64,000 nucleotides of DNA from Streptomyces sp. NBC_00258 (GCF_036182465.1 NZ_CP108081.1:1922001-1986000), one strand, 5' to 3'; shown: positions 7,378-15,572, counted from the first letter of the stretch. Numbers and translations: made by a program. The notes: generated by a model from the sequence alone, not told the origin.

Positions 7378-8028
7378 ATGCGCACCCCGCCCCAACCACA
7401 CGACCCCGAAGTTTCCGAGCCGTCCACGCTGGACACGGTGCGGCTGCGCCGGCTGAACCGCTGGCAGGCCGAGGGACTGCGGGAGGACCTCGCCGATCTG
7501 TACGTGGAGTCGTCCGCCGCCTCGCCCGGTGAGGAGTTCCACGACCGGCAGAAGTTCCTGCTCCGCCTGGCGGACGACGTACAGCTGCCGGGATTCGACA
7601 TGCTGGTCGCCGAGGCCCGGTCCCTGACGGGGTGTGCCTTCGGAGTCCCGGTGTCGCGCGACGGCTCCTGGTGGCAGGGGTTCCACGGTCCGCTGCCGCA
7701 GAACCTGGAACAACTCACCGCGTCCGGACATGTCTTCGCGATCCTCGATACCGTCGTGCACCCCCACCAGCACTCCCACGGGCTCGCCCGCAGGCTGCAG
7801 GAACGCCTGCTCGGTGACCACGAGGCTTCGCTCGGCGTCACCTTGGTGGAGCAGGCCGACCGCTCGGTCCGTGCGGCCTTTACGGCCTGGGGCTGGCAGG
7901 AAGCAGGACAGATCCACCGGATGCCCGGCCCAACAGCCTTTCAGGTACTGGTTCTTCCCCTCGGCGAACGTACGTCGGCGCATCCGGACGGCCTCGCCCA
8001 CAACGACCGGACCCAACGGCCCGAGTAG
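7378..8028 (+). CDS. GNAT-like protein, copy B
   Basis: A 216-residue paralogue of the protein at 3970, sharing VRLRRLNRWQAEGLREDLADLY, GCAFGVPV, VFAILDTVV, ARRLQERLLGDHEASLG and FQVLVLPLGER. The fold looks like an N-acetyltransferase, but no acetyl-CoA signature can be pointed out. ATG 7378 is preferred to GTG 7357 because of the GAGGCG site just ahead. It is divergent from the sigma gene, and the shared upstream region of about 280 bp may couple their control. Two copies framing a sigma/ANTAR cluster suggest a conserved partner function, unknown at present. Confidence 0.65.
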   Translation: MRTPPQPHDPEVSEPSTLDTVRLRRLNRWQAEGLREDLADLYVESSAASPGEEFHDRQKFLLRLADDVQLPGFDMLVAEARSLTGCAFGVPVSRDGSWWQGFHGPLPQNLEQLTASGHVFAILDTVVHPHQHSHGLARRLQERLLGDHEASLGVTLVEQADRSVRAAFTAWGWQEAGQIHRMPGPTAFQVLVLPLGERTSAHPDGLAHNDRTQRPE

Positions 8029-8092
8029 CCGAACGGAGCAGGAACCGTGGGGGTGTTTGGGACTCGTCGGCAGGGCTACTCAGCAGAGGCGT

Positions 8093-8157
8093 CCGACGGC
8101 CGGCCGGGACGAAGGCACCGGAGAGTTGAGTTCACAGCTCCCGGTGCCATCCGTCGG
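8093..8157. terminator. Nested inverted repeat between convergent genes
   Basis: Outer arms CCGACGG (8093-8099) and CCGTCGG (8151-8157) enclose inner arms GGCACCGG (8114-8121) and CCGGTGCC (8141-8148). It lies between the stop of the GNAT-like gene and that of the ANTAR gene on the other strand, the expected place for a bidirectional terminator. Confidence 0.5.
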
Positions 8158-8167
8158 GCGCACGCCG

Positions 8168-8557
8168 TCACCCCCGGTCCGCCGCGTGCAGGCGCCGCAG
8201 CGCCCGGCTGAGCTCCCGCCGTATCTCTACCGGGAGCGTCTCGTCGTCCGTCGTGGCCACCAGGGCCGCGGCCACGTCCCGGAGCTTGATGTTGCAGTGC
8301 TGCGACACACCCACGAGCAGGTCCCAGGCCCTCTCGCTGGAACACGGCGCCAACGCCATCACCATGCCGCGGGCCTGGTCGATGACCGCACGGGTCACCA
8401 GCGCCCGGCCCAACTGCTCGTTCCTGGCGCGCAGTTCGACAACCTCGGCCAGCAGAGCCGCATCCCTCGCCAGATCGACAGCCGTCACCAGCCGCTCCAC
8501 TTCGCGGTGAGTGGTCACCTGGTGCACGGTGGGCCTCCCAGGACCGGAACTGGACAT
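8168..8557 (-). CDS. ANTAR domain protein without a GAF domain
   Basis: About 129 residues from ATG 8557. Most of it is a coiled-coil lead (EVVELRARNEQLGRAL) and an ANTAR domain: TRAVIDQARGMVMALAPCSSE, then LLVGVSQHCNIKLRDVAAALV. It has no sensor domain of its own, so activity may depend on dimerising with, or being controlled by, another protein. The start is uncertain: the frame is open to 8791 and no strong ribosome site is seen, but the region upstream of 8557 does not read as protein. It is the third ANTAR gene within 4 kb. Confidence 0.75.
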   Translation of the reverse strand: MSSSGPGRPTVHQVTTHREVERLVTAVDLARDAALLAEVVELRARNEQLGRALVTRAVIDQARGMVMALAPCSSERAWDLLVGVSQHCNIKLRDVAAALVATTDDETLPVEIRRELSRALRRLHAADRG

Positions 8558-8756
8558 CGCTGCCGGGGACTGGGGCCTCACCCGGCAGCGTAGTCCTGCC
8601 CAAAGCCTGCGGATACCGTGCGACACCTGCAGGTACTTTCTGCCATGGACGGCTGCCGCCCCGGCCCTCGATCGCCGGTTTCCTCCTCTGGCGCACAGCG
8701 CGAGCACGATGCATTCGATGCTGCACTCACGAATGTTCGACCCGCACAGACCGTAG

Positions 8757-8762
8757 TAAAAT
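8757..8762 (+). promoter_or_regulatory. Possible -10 element (TAAAAT) of the PRC-barrel transcript
   Basis: TAAAAT stands out in GC-rich DNA. TGTTCG lies 17 bp upstream and TTCGAC 15 bp upstream as poor -35 candidates. A start a few bases later would place the structured segment 8769-8832 at the 5' end of the mRNA. Confidence 0.35.
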
Positions 8763-8768
8763 CGTTGC

Positions 8769-8832
8769 GGGTGGTGCACTCTCACGTGCAACCGCCCGGA
8801 AGGGCGACTCCGGCGTGTTCACGCCGGAGTCG
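8769..8832 (+). promoter_or_regulatory. Structured 5' leader with competing hairpins
   Basis: Three stems can be drawn. Stem 1 pairs GGGTGGTGCAC (8769-8779) with GTGCA-CCGCCC (8786-8797, one bulged A) around a 6-nt loop. Stem 2 pairs CGCCC (8793-8797) with GGGCG (8802-8806) around a GGAA tetraloop and excludes stem 1. Stem 3 pairs CGACTCCGGCGTG (8805-8817) with its exact complement (8820-8832). The gap 8558-8911 holds no gene. This layout fits a riboswitch, attenuator or ANTAR-type target, but the loop does not match the ANTAR A1/G4 hexaloop rule. Confidence 0.5.
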
Positions 8833-8911
8833 TTGCCTCGGCCGATGCGCGGCCGTGATCTTCCGTGGAGCAGCCGACGTCGGCGAGCGCCTCGCTCAGA
8901 GGGGAAACGGC

Positions 8912-9268
8912 ATGATCCAGGCAGCCGATATCCGAGAATGGCGCAACCAGGACGTCGTCGATCCGAAGGGGCACAGGATCGGCGCCCTCGAAGCGGTCTA
9001 CGTGGACACCGCCACCGACGAACCGGCCGTGGCCACCGTCCGGACCGGACTGCCCACCCGGCAGCGGCTGGTCTTCGTCCCCCTCGACGAGACGACCCTC
9101 GGGCCGGGCTACCTCAAGGTCTCCTATGCCAAGAGCCTGGTGAAAAAGGCCCCCTCGATCGGCACGGACGACATTCTGCCCGCCGAGCAGGAGGAAGAGA
9201 TCTTCCACTACTACGGCATCGCCTACAAGCCGGGGGCCAACGGCGAGCGGCAACTCGCGCGCCGCTGA
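8912..9268 (+). CDS. PRC-barrel domain protein
   Basis: A 118-residue protein. The first 75 residues (IREWRNQDVVDPKGHRIGAL through LVFVPLDETTL) form a PRC-barrel. This small beta fold is found in photosynthetic reaction centre H subunits, RimM and many stress-related actinobacterial proteins. It is followed by YAKSLVKKAPSI and an acidic DILPAEQEEEIFHYYG helix typical of Streptomyces PRC-barrel proteins. ATG 8912 has AGAGGGGA ahead. The role is probably protein-protein interaction or stress adaptation. Expression is likely governed by the structured leader upstream. Confidence 0.85.
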   Translation: MIQAADIREWRNQDVVDPKGHRIGALEAVYVDTATDEPAVATVRTGLPTRQRLVFVPLDETTLGPGYLKVSYAKSLVKKAPSIGTDDILPAEQEEEIFHYYGIAYKPGANGERQLARR

Positions 9269-9329
9269 GACCGGCGGTCCGCTGATACTGCAGCCTGCTC
9301 GAAGGGACTCGAAGGGAGGTGCGCGGGCG

Positions 9330-9500
9330 ATGGTGCTCTTCCTGCTGATCGTCCTCGCCGCTGTCGTCCTGGGGATCATCGGCGTGGCGGCGGACGGCCT
9401 GGGCTACTTGCTGGTCATCGGCATCATGCTTCTGGCAGCCGATGTGATCGTTGCCGCCGTCGTCTGGTCCCGGCGCGCCAGGCGGCGTCCCGTTCGCTGA
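9330..9500 (+). CDS. Small hydrophobic membrane protein
   Basis: A 56-residue protein with two closely spaced hydrophobic helices (LFLLIVLAAVVLGIIGVAA and YLLVIGIMLLAADVIVAAVV) and an Arg-rich tail SRRARRRPVR. ATG 9330 follows GGGAGGT at good spacing. It resembles the small DUF6131-like hydrophobic proteins common next to stress genes in Streptomyces, though the family assignment is tentative. It lies 61 bp after the PRC-barrel gene and may share its transcript. Confidence 0.6.
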   Translation: MVLFLLIVLAAVVLGIIGVAADGLGYLLVIGIMLLAADVIVAAVVWSRRARRRPVR

Positions 9501-9555
9501 CCGGAGCCGGGCTGTTCCGGGACCCCGTTCGCTGACCGCGGCCGGGGTGTTCCGG
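9489..9555 (+). repeat. Imperfect 32-bp direct repeat across a stop codon
   Basis: Two copies, 9489-9520 and 9524-9555, share CCCGTTCGCTGACCG and GTTCCGG and differ at three or four positions in between. The first copy includes the stop of the small hydrophobic gene. The second is intergenic, so the gene end was duplicated. Confidence 0.75.
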
Positions 9556-9557
9556 TA

Positions 9558-9574
9558 AAGGGATCGGATCCCTT
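9558..9574. promoter_or_regulatory. Perfect 17-bp palindrome between convergent genes
   Basis: AAGGGATC and GATCCCTT surround a single G. It sits about 50 bases beyond the stop of the minus-strand binding-protein gene. It may be a terminator stem or a protein site; the one-base centre favours DNA binding over an RNA hairpin. Confidence 0.35.
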
Positions 9575-9621
9575 GGCCCCTCCTCCCACGCCCTCCGATG
9601 CTCCCCCCGTTCCCCGTTCCC

Positions 9622-10704
9622 CTACCGGGTCAGCCCGGCCTTTCCGCAGGCGCGACGGAGTTCCTGGGTGCAGATCTGGTCGACGGTGTAGACGCCGCCC
9701 TTGACGAGTGTCTGCTTGATGTTGTCGACCGTCACCGCGCGCGGAGTGAGCAGGACGGACGGGATGCCCTCGGTGGTGGGGCTGTCGGTCGTCGTGGTGG
9801 CGATGTCGTCGAGATCCTCGCCGCGCGCCAGGGCGACGGCCATGGTGGCGGCCGCGTCGGCCTCGGCCTCGAAGGGCTTGTACACCGTCATGTACTGCTC
9901 GCCCCTGATGATGCGCCGCACGGCCTCGATGTCGGCGTCCTGGCCGGTGATGGGAGGAAGCTTCCCGACACCGGCGCTCTTGAAGGCGGCGATGGCGCCC
10001 GCGGCGATGGAGTCGTTGACCGCCAGGACGCCGTCGATCCGGTCGGGGCCGAGGCCCCCGATGGCGGCGGACATGTTGGTGTGGGCGTTGTCCTTGCTCC
10101 AGCCCAAGGTGTCGTACGACCTGCTGATCGTCACCTTGCCCGTGATGACGGACAGGGCGCCCCGCTTGTACCACGCCGCGTTGGGGCTGGTCGGATCGCC
10201 GTTCAGCATGACGACGTTCTTGCCGTTCGCCCTGTCGTCCATGGCCTTCAGGAGGGCCTCGCCCTGGAGCCTGCCGACCTCCTCGCCGTCGACCGTGACG
10301 TAGCCCGAGACCGGGCCCTCGGCAAGCCGGTCGTAGGCGACGACCGGCACATCCGCCTTGCGGGCCTCCTGGATCGAGGAGCGGAGCGCCTTGGTGTCGG
10401 CGGCGTCGAGGATCAGGACCTCGACCCCCTTGGTGATCATGGACATCATCTGTTGCCGCTGCCTCGCCGCGTCGTTCTCGGCGTTGCCGTACTCCATGGT
10501 GCAGCGGGCACACAGCTCCTTGAGGCGCCGCTCGATGAAGGGCTTGTCGGAGTGCTCCCAGCGGGGCACCGCCCGGCTCGGCAGCAGCAGACCGACGGTG
10601 AAGCCGTCCGTGTCCGCCGCTTCGTCTCCTCCACAGGAGGCCAGGGACATCGTCATGAGCCCGGCGACGAGCGCCGCCACGACCTGCCGCGTACGGGTTC
10701 TCAT
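9622..10704 (-). CDS. Sugar ABC transporter substrate-binding lipoprotein, copy A
   Basis: A 360-residue periplasmic-binding protein of the XylF/RbsB type. It has a lipoprotein signal with lipobox LASC (C24), then two Rossmann-like lobes. Recognisable blocks are DAADTKALRSSIQEARKADVP, VVAYDRLAEGPVSGYVTVDG, MLNGDPTSPNAAWYKRGAL, AVNDSIAAGAIAAF and ITGQDADIEAVRRIIRGEQY. A paralogue is at 13659. Its ATG overlaps the stop of the PP2C phosphatase gene by 4 bp (ATGA), so the two are translationally coupled. No permease or ATPase lies on this strand. Copy A may therefore act as a sensor for the phosphatase or feed the importer encoded divergently (inference). Confidence 0.88.
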   Translation of the reverse strand: MRTRTRQVVAALVAGLMTMSLASCGGDEAADTDGFTVGLLLPSRAVPRWEHSDKPFIERRLKELCARCTMEYGNAENDAARQRQQMMSMITKGVEVLILDAADTKALRSSIQEARKADVPVVAYDRLAEGPVSGYVTVDGEEVGRLQGEALLKAMDDRANGKNVVMLNGDPTSPNAAWYKRGALSVITGKVTISRSYDTLGWSKDNAHTNMSAAIGGLGPDRIDGVLAVNDSIAAGAIAAFKSAGVGKLPPITGQDADIEAVRRIIRGEQYMTVYKPFEAEADAAATMAVALARGEDLDDIATTTTDSPTTEGIPSVLLTPRAVTVDNIKQTLVKGGVYTVDQICTQELRRACGKAGLTR

Positions 10705-13280
10705 GGCACAGCCCCTTGTTCCGTCCCGGGTTCCGGGTCCGCGGGAGCCGGCTCGCGCCGCGGCACGACAATCTCGCTCCACACCTGCTTGCCGTCGGCC
10801 ACCGGCATCGAGCCGAAGGACTCGGACATCGCCTCGACCAGGAGCAGACCCCGACCGCCCGTCGACTCCCAGTCCACGGTCACCGGCTTGGCGGGCGCAC
10901 GCGGCGAGGAGTCGGTCACGCAGACCCGGAGCCGGTCCCCGCGGAGCATCAGATCGACGCGTACCGGCCCCTGGGTGTGCACCAGGGCGTTGGTGACCAG
11001 TTCGGACACGACCAGCAGCACCGAGTCGGCCACGTCCTCGACGGCCCACTTGCGCAGCGTGCGCGCGGTGAAACGGCGGGCGTGCATGACGGCGTCGGGC
11101 AGCCGCCAGACCGCCCAGCCGGCCCGGATCGGCCGGGTTCTCATCCCGTCGTAGCGCAGCAGCAACAGCGCCACGTCGTCCTCGCGGCGGTCGACACCGC
11201 CGAGCAGTTCGTCGGCCATCCGCCCGGGATCCGAGGGATCGGCGGCGGCGAGGGCGTCGCATGTCCGCCGCATGCCTTCGTCCAGGGGCAGGTCGGCGGC
11301 CTCGACCAATCCGTCGGTGACCAGGGCGAGCACCGTGCCGGGGGTCAACGCGACGGCGGTCATGGGGAATTCCGCCTCCGCGAGGATGCCCAGCGGGAGC
11401 CCGCCCTCGACCTGCACCTCCTCGGCCCTGCCGTCGGGATGGCGTATCAGCGGTGAGAGGTGGCCGGCCCGGACGAACAGGGTGTTGCCCTCCTCCAGAT
11501 CCAGTTCGACGTAGCAGCAGGTGGCGAACAGGTCGGTCTCCATACCGACGAGGAGCCGGTTGGCGCGTGAGACCACCACGTCGGGCGGGTGGCCCTCGAC
11601 CGCGTAGGCCCTGACGGCGGTACGCATCTGGCCCATGATCGTCGCGGCCCCGGCACTGTGTCCCTGGACGTCGCCGATGACCAGCGCCACCCGGTCCTCG
11701 GAGAGGGCGATGACGTCGTACCAGTCACCGCCCACCTGCAAGCCCCGTCTGGCGGGCAGGTAGCGGGCGACAGCCGTCCCCCCGGGCAGCTCAGGGAGGC
11801 GCCGGGGCAGCAGACTGCGCTGCAGCATCGTCGCGAGCTCCTGCTCGGCGTCGTGCGCGTGCGCGCGGTTGAGGGCCTGGCCGACCAGCGCCGCGGTGGC
11901 GGTGAACAGGGACCGCTCCTCGGGGACGAAGTCGTGGGGCTCGTCCCAGCCGACCAGGCACACGCCGGCGACCCGGCCCTTGGCTGGAAGCGGCAGCACG
12001 GCCAGACCTCCGGCACCGATACCCGAGAGTCCGGGTTCGAGGGCCGTGCCGGCGGACCACAGGTTCATCCGTCCGTCCCGCAGCGCCATCTGAAGCGTGG
12101 GCAGGGCGCTGACCGGTGCGTCGGGCCACTCCGAACGCCACTCGGAACGCCATGTCTCCGGCCAGGCGGCGGGCTGGGGCGGGTCCAGAACGGTGACCAT
12201 GAGCCGGTCGTCCCGCAGCTCGGCGAGCGCCACCCGGTCGGCGCCCAGCGGCTCGCGCAGGGCGGTGACCACCACCCGGCCGACGTCACGGACCGTCGTC
12301 GCGTCGTCGAGTGCGGCCGTCAGCCACTGGATCCTGGACACGTCGTCGGCGCTCTGCCGCAGGACCGAGGTCGCCGTGACCACGCCCAGCACCTGTTCCG
12401 GACGGTCGTCGGTGCTCGCGACCACCCGGCAGGTCAGGCTCAGCCAGCGCATTCCACCGGTGGGGCGACGGATACGGAACTCCAGCTCCCGGCGGCCGAA
12501 CGCCTGCGTGGACGGCTCCAGTACCGAGATGAGCGCGTGCATGTCCTCCGGTAGGGCGTGCGCGAGCAGGGTGTCCACCTTGCCGTCGAAGTCGTCGGGG
12601 GTGATGCCGACCAGGTCCAGCAGCGCCTCGTCCGCCTCGATCAGACCGGTCTCCGGCATCAGGACGAACGAGCCGACGCCCAGACTCCGCAGGGCGGGGC
12701 TCAGCAGCGACGACGGCTCGGGGTGATCGGCCTCGGTCCGGAGCATGCGGGCGATCACGTCGGCGTACCGCTCCAGGAAGCGCCGCTGCTCGGTCTCGAA
12801 GCCGACCGCGGACTCTCCCACGACGACGAGACAGCCCAGCCGCCTGCCCTCCGTCCCGAGCGGCAGGGCGGCGAGCGGTGCCTCTGTCGGCGGCGCCTGG
12901 GTGTGCGGTGGCGTCGGCCCGCCCTCGGTGTGCCGGCCTTCGGTGTGCCCGCCCCCTGAGCGGGGGGCGAGTTCCGCCGGATCCAGCCACAGCGGCCGGT
13001 CGGTGCGGAAGGCGTGCGCCGCCGGTGCGTCACCGGACAGGGGCACACGCTCCGGCGGCAGGTACTCGGACATGGCACGTCCGGCCGTTTCCACCAACCG
13101 GAGTTCGCCGTTCCCGGCATCGGGCACATAGACCGCTGCCAACGCCACTCCGGCGAACGTCAGGGGCCTGTCGCTCTCGGCGGCCTCCGGCACAGGTGAC
13201 CGTGAACCGTTGTCGTCGGCGCCGACCCCGGACTCCCGCGGTTCCGAGACTCCGGCCAGGGCGCGGCCGTCATGATGCAT
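10701..13280 (-). CDS. SpoIIE-type PP2C phosphatase with GAF, PAS, GAF and C-terminal HATPase
   Basis: An 859-residue multidomain regulator: a GAF-like region (about 40-185), a PAS fold (about 200-300), a second GAF (about 325-475), a SpoIIE PP2C domain (about 495-710) and an anti-sigma-like HATPase (about 735-845). The PP2C metal-site motifs are GGDWYDV, IGDVQGHS, VTDGLVE and REDDVALLL. The HATPase N-box is VVSELVTNALVHT. Such proteins dephosphorylate anti-sigma-factor antagonists and may also phosphorylate or bind them. It has no transmembrane segment, so sensing is cytoplasmic. The stop overlaps the start of the sugar-binding lipoprotein, an unusual pairing. ATG 13280 is the first in-frame start. 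Confidence 0.9.
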   Translation of the reverse strand: MHHDGRALAGVSEPRESGVGADDNGSRSPVPEAAESDRPLTFAGVALAAVYVPDAGNGELRLVETAGRAMSEYLPPERVPLSGDAPAAHAFRTDRPLWLDPAELAPRSGGGHTEGRHTEGGPTPPHTQAPPTEAPLAALPLGTEGRRLGCLVVVGESAVGFETEQRRFLERYADVIARMLRTEADHPEPSSLLSPALRSLGVGSFVLMPETGLIEADEALLDLVGITPDDFDGKVDTLLAHALPEDMHALISVLEPSTQAFGRRELEFRIRRPTGGMRWLSLTCRVVASTDDRPEQVLGVVTATSVLRQSADDVSRIQWLTAALDDATTVRDVGRVVVTALREPLGADRVALAELRDDRLMVTVLDPPQPAAWPETWRSEWRSEWPDAPVSALPTLQMALRDGRMNLWSAGTALEPGLSGIGAGGLAVLPLPAKGRVAGVCLVGWDEPHDFVPEERSLFTATAALVGQALNRAHAHDAEQELATMLQRSLLPRRLPELPGGTAVARYLPARRGLQVGGDWYDVIALSEDRVALVIGDVQGHSAGAATIMGQMRTAVRAYAVEGHPPDVVVSRANRLLVGMETDLFATCCYVELDLEEGNTLFVRAGHLSPLIRHPDGRAEEVQVEGGLPLGILAEAEFPMTAVALTPGTVLALVTDGLVEAADLPLDEGMRRTCDALAAADPSDPGRMADELLGGVDRREDDVALLLLRYDGMRTRPIRAGWAVWRLPDAVMHARRFTARTLRKWAVEDVADSVLLVVSELVTNALVHTQGPVRVDLMLRGDRLRVCVTDSSPRAPAKPVTVDWESTGGRGLLLVEAMSESFGSMPVADGKQVWSEIVVPRREPAPADPEPGTEQGAVP

Positions 13281-13658
13281 GTCCGCGACCTACCTCCCGT
13301 CCATGCGGCAGGTGCCGCTGGGTTGAGACCGGGCGCCCATGTACCAGAATCGCATATCGGGGCGAAGCCGACAGATCTGGTTGATCGCCGTGAGTGGCAG
13401 GTCCGTCGCGCAGTGCCCTGCGCCCGTTGTCGAAGGCCGGAGCCGGACCGCTGCGAACGTCGGCCGGAGCCGAGCCGCTGCGTTCGCAGATCACCACGGC
13501 CGGTGCCACAGTTAAGACGTGTTCGCCTTGCCACGCCGATCACACGCCAGCCCTTGAGGCCGCGACGCATCCGGGCCCCTGACCGTCGGAGGGGCCGGGC
13601 GCCGGCAACCGTGAGCGCCCCTCGTCACGCGAGGTGAAGGACAAGGGAGGTCTTTCAC
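13281..13658. promoter_or_regulatory. Divergent intergenic region with 21-bp direct repeats
   Basis: This 378-bp gap separates the phosphatase operon from the sugar importer operon and must hold both promoters. It contains two 21-bp near-identical direct repeats (13435-13455 and 13462-13482, two adjacent mismatches) on a 27-bp period. The second runs into a CTGCG-TT-CGCAG palindrome (13478-13489). These are the best candidates for a regulator site serving both directions. No clear -10/-35 pair and no small ORF are visible. Confidence 0.45.
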
Positions 13659-14747
13659 ATGAAGGCCTGCATCCGGGGCGCGGCCATCGCCTTGACCGCG
13701 ATCTCGACGGCCGTTGCCCTTGAGGCCTGCGGACAGGACACCGAGGACAACTCCCACACCGGGAACACGCCGATGATCGGCGTACTGCTGCCGGACTCCA
13801 CCACTGCCCGCTGGGAGACGCAGGACCGCCTCTTGCTCCAGGAGAGGATCACGGAGCTGTGCGACGACTGCACGGTCGAGAACGCCAACGCCAAGGGCGA
13901 TGTGGCCATCCAGCAGGAACAGGTGGACTCGATGCTCACCAAGGGGGTCGACGCCATCGTCCTGGTGGCCGTGGACGCCAGATCGCTCCGCCCCGCGGTC
14001 AGGAAGGCGGACGAGGCGGGCGTCCCGGTCATCGCCTACGACCGCCTCGCCGAGGGCCCGATCGCGGGCTATGTCTCCTTCGACGGCGAGGAGGTGGGCA
14101 GGCTCCAGGGCAGGGCACTGCTCACAGCGATGGGCGACAGGGCGCCCGACGACCAGATCGTCATGATGAACGGCGATCCCAGTGACCCCAACGCGGTGTC
14201 GTTCAAGAAGGGCGCGCTGTCCGTGCTTCAGGGGCGGGTGAAGATCGGCGAGGCGTACGACACCCTCCAGTGGAGGACGGAGACCGCGCACATGAACATG
14301 TCCGCCGCGATCGCCGCCCTGGGCGTCGAGAACATCGACGGGGTCTACGCCGCCAACGACGGCCTCGCCGCCGGCTGTATCTCCGCCCTCAAGTCGAACA
14401 AGGTCACCCCGCTGCCCCCGGTCACCGGGCAGGACGCCGAACTCGGAGCCGTGCGACGCATCGTCGGCGGCGATCAGTACATGACCGTCTACAAGCCCTT
14501 CGGACCCGAGGCTTCCGCCGGCGCCGCGATGGCCGTGGCCGCGGCCCGCGACGAGAGCCTCGACCGGGTCGCGAAGGGCGAGGTGACGCCCATCGGCGGG
14601 CACACCGTTCCGGCTGTGCTGCTCACCCCCGTGTCCGTGACCGTCGACACCATCGAGGACACCTTGGTGAAGGACGGCGTCTACACGGTCGAGCAGATCT
14701 GCACCCCCCAACTCGGGGCCGCCTGTGACAAGGCCGGACTCACCTGA
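13659..14747 (+). CDS. Sugar ABC transporter substrate-binding lipoprotein, copy B
   Basis: A 362-residue XylF/RbsB-type binding protein with a lipobox ending at C24 (LEAC). It is closely related to copy A at 9622: shared blocks are AYDRLAEGPxxGYVxxDG, MNGDPSDPNAVSFKKGAL, MNMSAAIAALG, ITGQDAE-like VTGQDAELGAVRRI and YTVEQICT. It is followed by the ATPase and permease genes and so is the binding component of a complete importer. An ATG with an AAGGGAGG ribosome site supports the start. The substrate is likely a pentose or similar monosaccharide from family membership, but this is not provable here. Confidence 0.88.
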   Translation: MKACIRGAAIALTAISTAVALEACGQDTEDNSHTGNTPMIGVLLPDSTTARWETQDRLLLQERITELCDDCTVENANAKGDVAIQQEQVDSMLTKGVDAIVLVAVDARSLRPAVRKADEAGVPVIAYDRLAEGPIAGYVSFDGEEVGRLQGRALLTAMGDRAPDDQIVMMNGDPSDPNAVSFKKGALSVLQGRVKIGEAYDTLQWRTETAHMNMSAAIAALGVENIDGVYAANDGLAAGCISALKSNKVTPLPPVTGQDAELGAVRRIVGGDQYMTVYKPFGPEASAGAAMAVAAARDESLDRVAKGEVTPIGGHTVPAVLLTPVSVTVDTIEDTLVKDGVYTVEQICTPQLGAACDKAGLT

Positions 14748-14789
14748 CGAGCAGGTTCCGACCAGGTCCGGCCCACCCCCGGGAAGGAG

Positions 14790-15572
14790 ATGGTTTCCGT
14801 GCCGAGTCCCCCCTTGCTGGCACTGCACGGCGTATGCAAGCGCTACGGCGTCATCGAGGTCCTCGACGACATCGAGCTGGAGATCCACGCCGGACAGGTC
14901 GTCGCTCTGCTGGGCGACAACGGGGCGGGCAAGTCCACCCTGGTCAAGGTGATCTCCGGGGTCTCCCCCGCGGACAGGGGCTCCATCGAGTGGGAGGGCC
15001 GGGCGGTCCACATCAGGCGTCCCCACGACGCCCGGGACCTCGGCATCGCCGCCGTCTACCAGGACCTCGCGCTGTGCGGAAACCTCGACGTCGTCGGCAA
15101 TCTGTTCCTCGGGCAGGAGATCCGCAGGCTCGGGTTCCTCGACGAGGTGGAGATGGAGCGCCGCACCAGAAGCCTGCTGGACCGCCTGACCCGAGGCATC
15201 CCCGATCTGCGCGCCCCCGTCGTCTCGCTGTCCAGCGGTCAGCGGCAGACGGTCGCCATCGCTCGTTCACTGCTCGGCGACCCGCGGGTCCTGCTCCTGG
15301 ACGAACCGACCGCGGCACTGGGATTCGAGCAGACCAGCGAGGTCCTGGACCTCGTCGACCAGCTGCGTGACCGTGGTCTGGGCGTCCTGCTCATCAGCCA
15401 CAACATGGGTGACATCAAGGCTCTCGCGGACCGGGCGGCCGTCCTGCGGCTGGGCCGCAACAACGGCTTCTTCGACGTGAACACCGCGTCCCAGGAACAG
15501 ATCATCTCCTCGATCACCGGCGCCACGGAGAACGTGCCCCGCCGGACGGCCTCCCAGGAGGCAGGGTGGTGA
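14790..15572 (+). CDS. Sugar ABC transporter ATP-binding protein (single-domain)
   Basis: A 260-residue ATPase with Walker A GDNGAGKST (42-50), signature LSSGQRQ (147-152), Walker B VLLLDEPTA (167-174) and the switch histidine LISHN (201-205). It belongs to the XylG/RbsA/MglA group by the GDNGAGKSTL and SGQRQTVAIAR patterns. Those proteins usually carry two fused ATPase halves of about 500 residues. This one is a single half, so it should act as a homodimer. It is 42 bp after copy B of the binding protein, and its stop overlaps the permease start. Confidence 0.9.
   Translation: MVSVPSPPLLALHGVCKRYGVIEVLDDIELEIHAGQVVALLGDNGAGKSTLVKVISGVSPADRGSIEWEGRAVHIRRPHDARDLGIAAVYQDLALCGNLDVVGNLFLGQEIRRLGFLDEVEMERRTRSLLDRLTRGIPDLRAPVVSLSSGQRQTVAIARSLLGDPRVLLLDEPTAALGFEQTSEVLDLVDQLRDRGLGVLLISHNMGDIKALADRAAVLRLGRNNGFFDVNTASQEQIISSITGATENVPRRTASQEAGW

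Noticed and set aside
8780..8785. ANTAR target hexaloop in the PRC-barrel leader
   Set aside because: The loop TCTCAC lacks A at position 1 and G at position 4.
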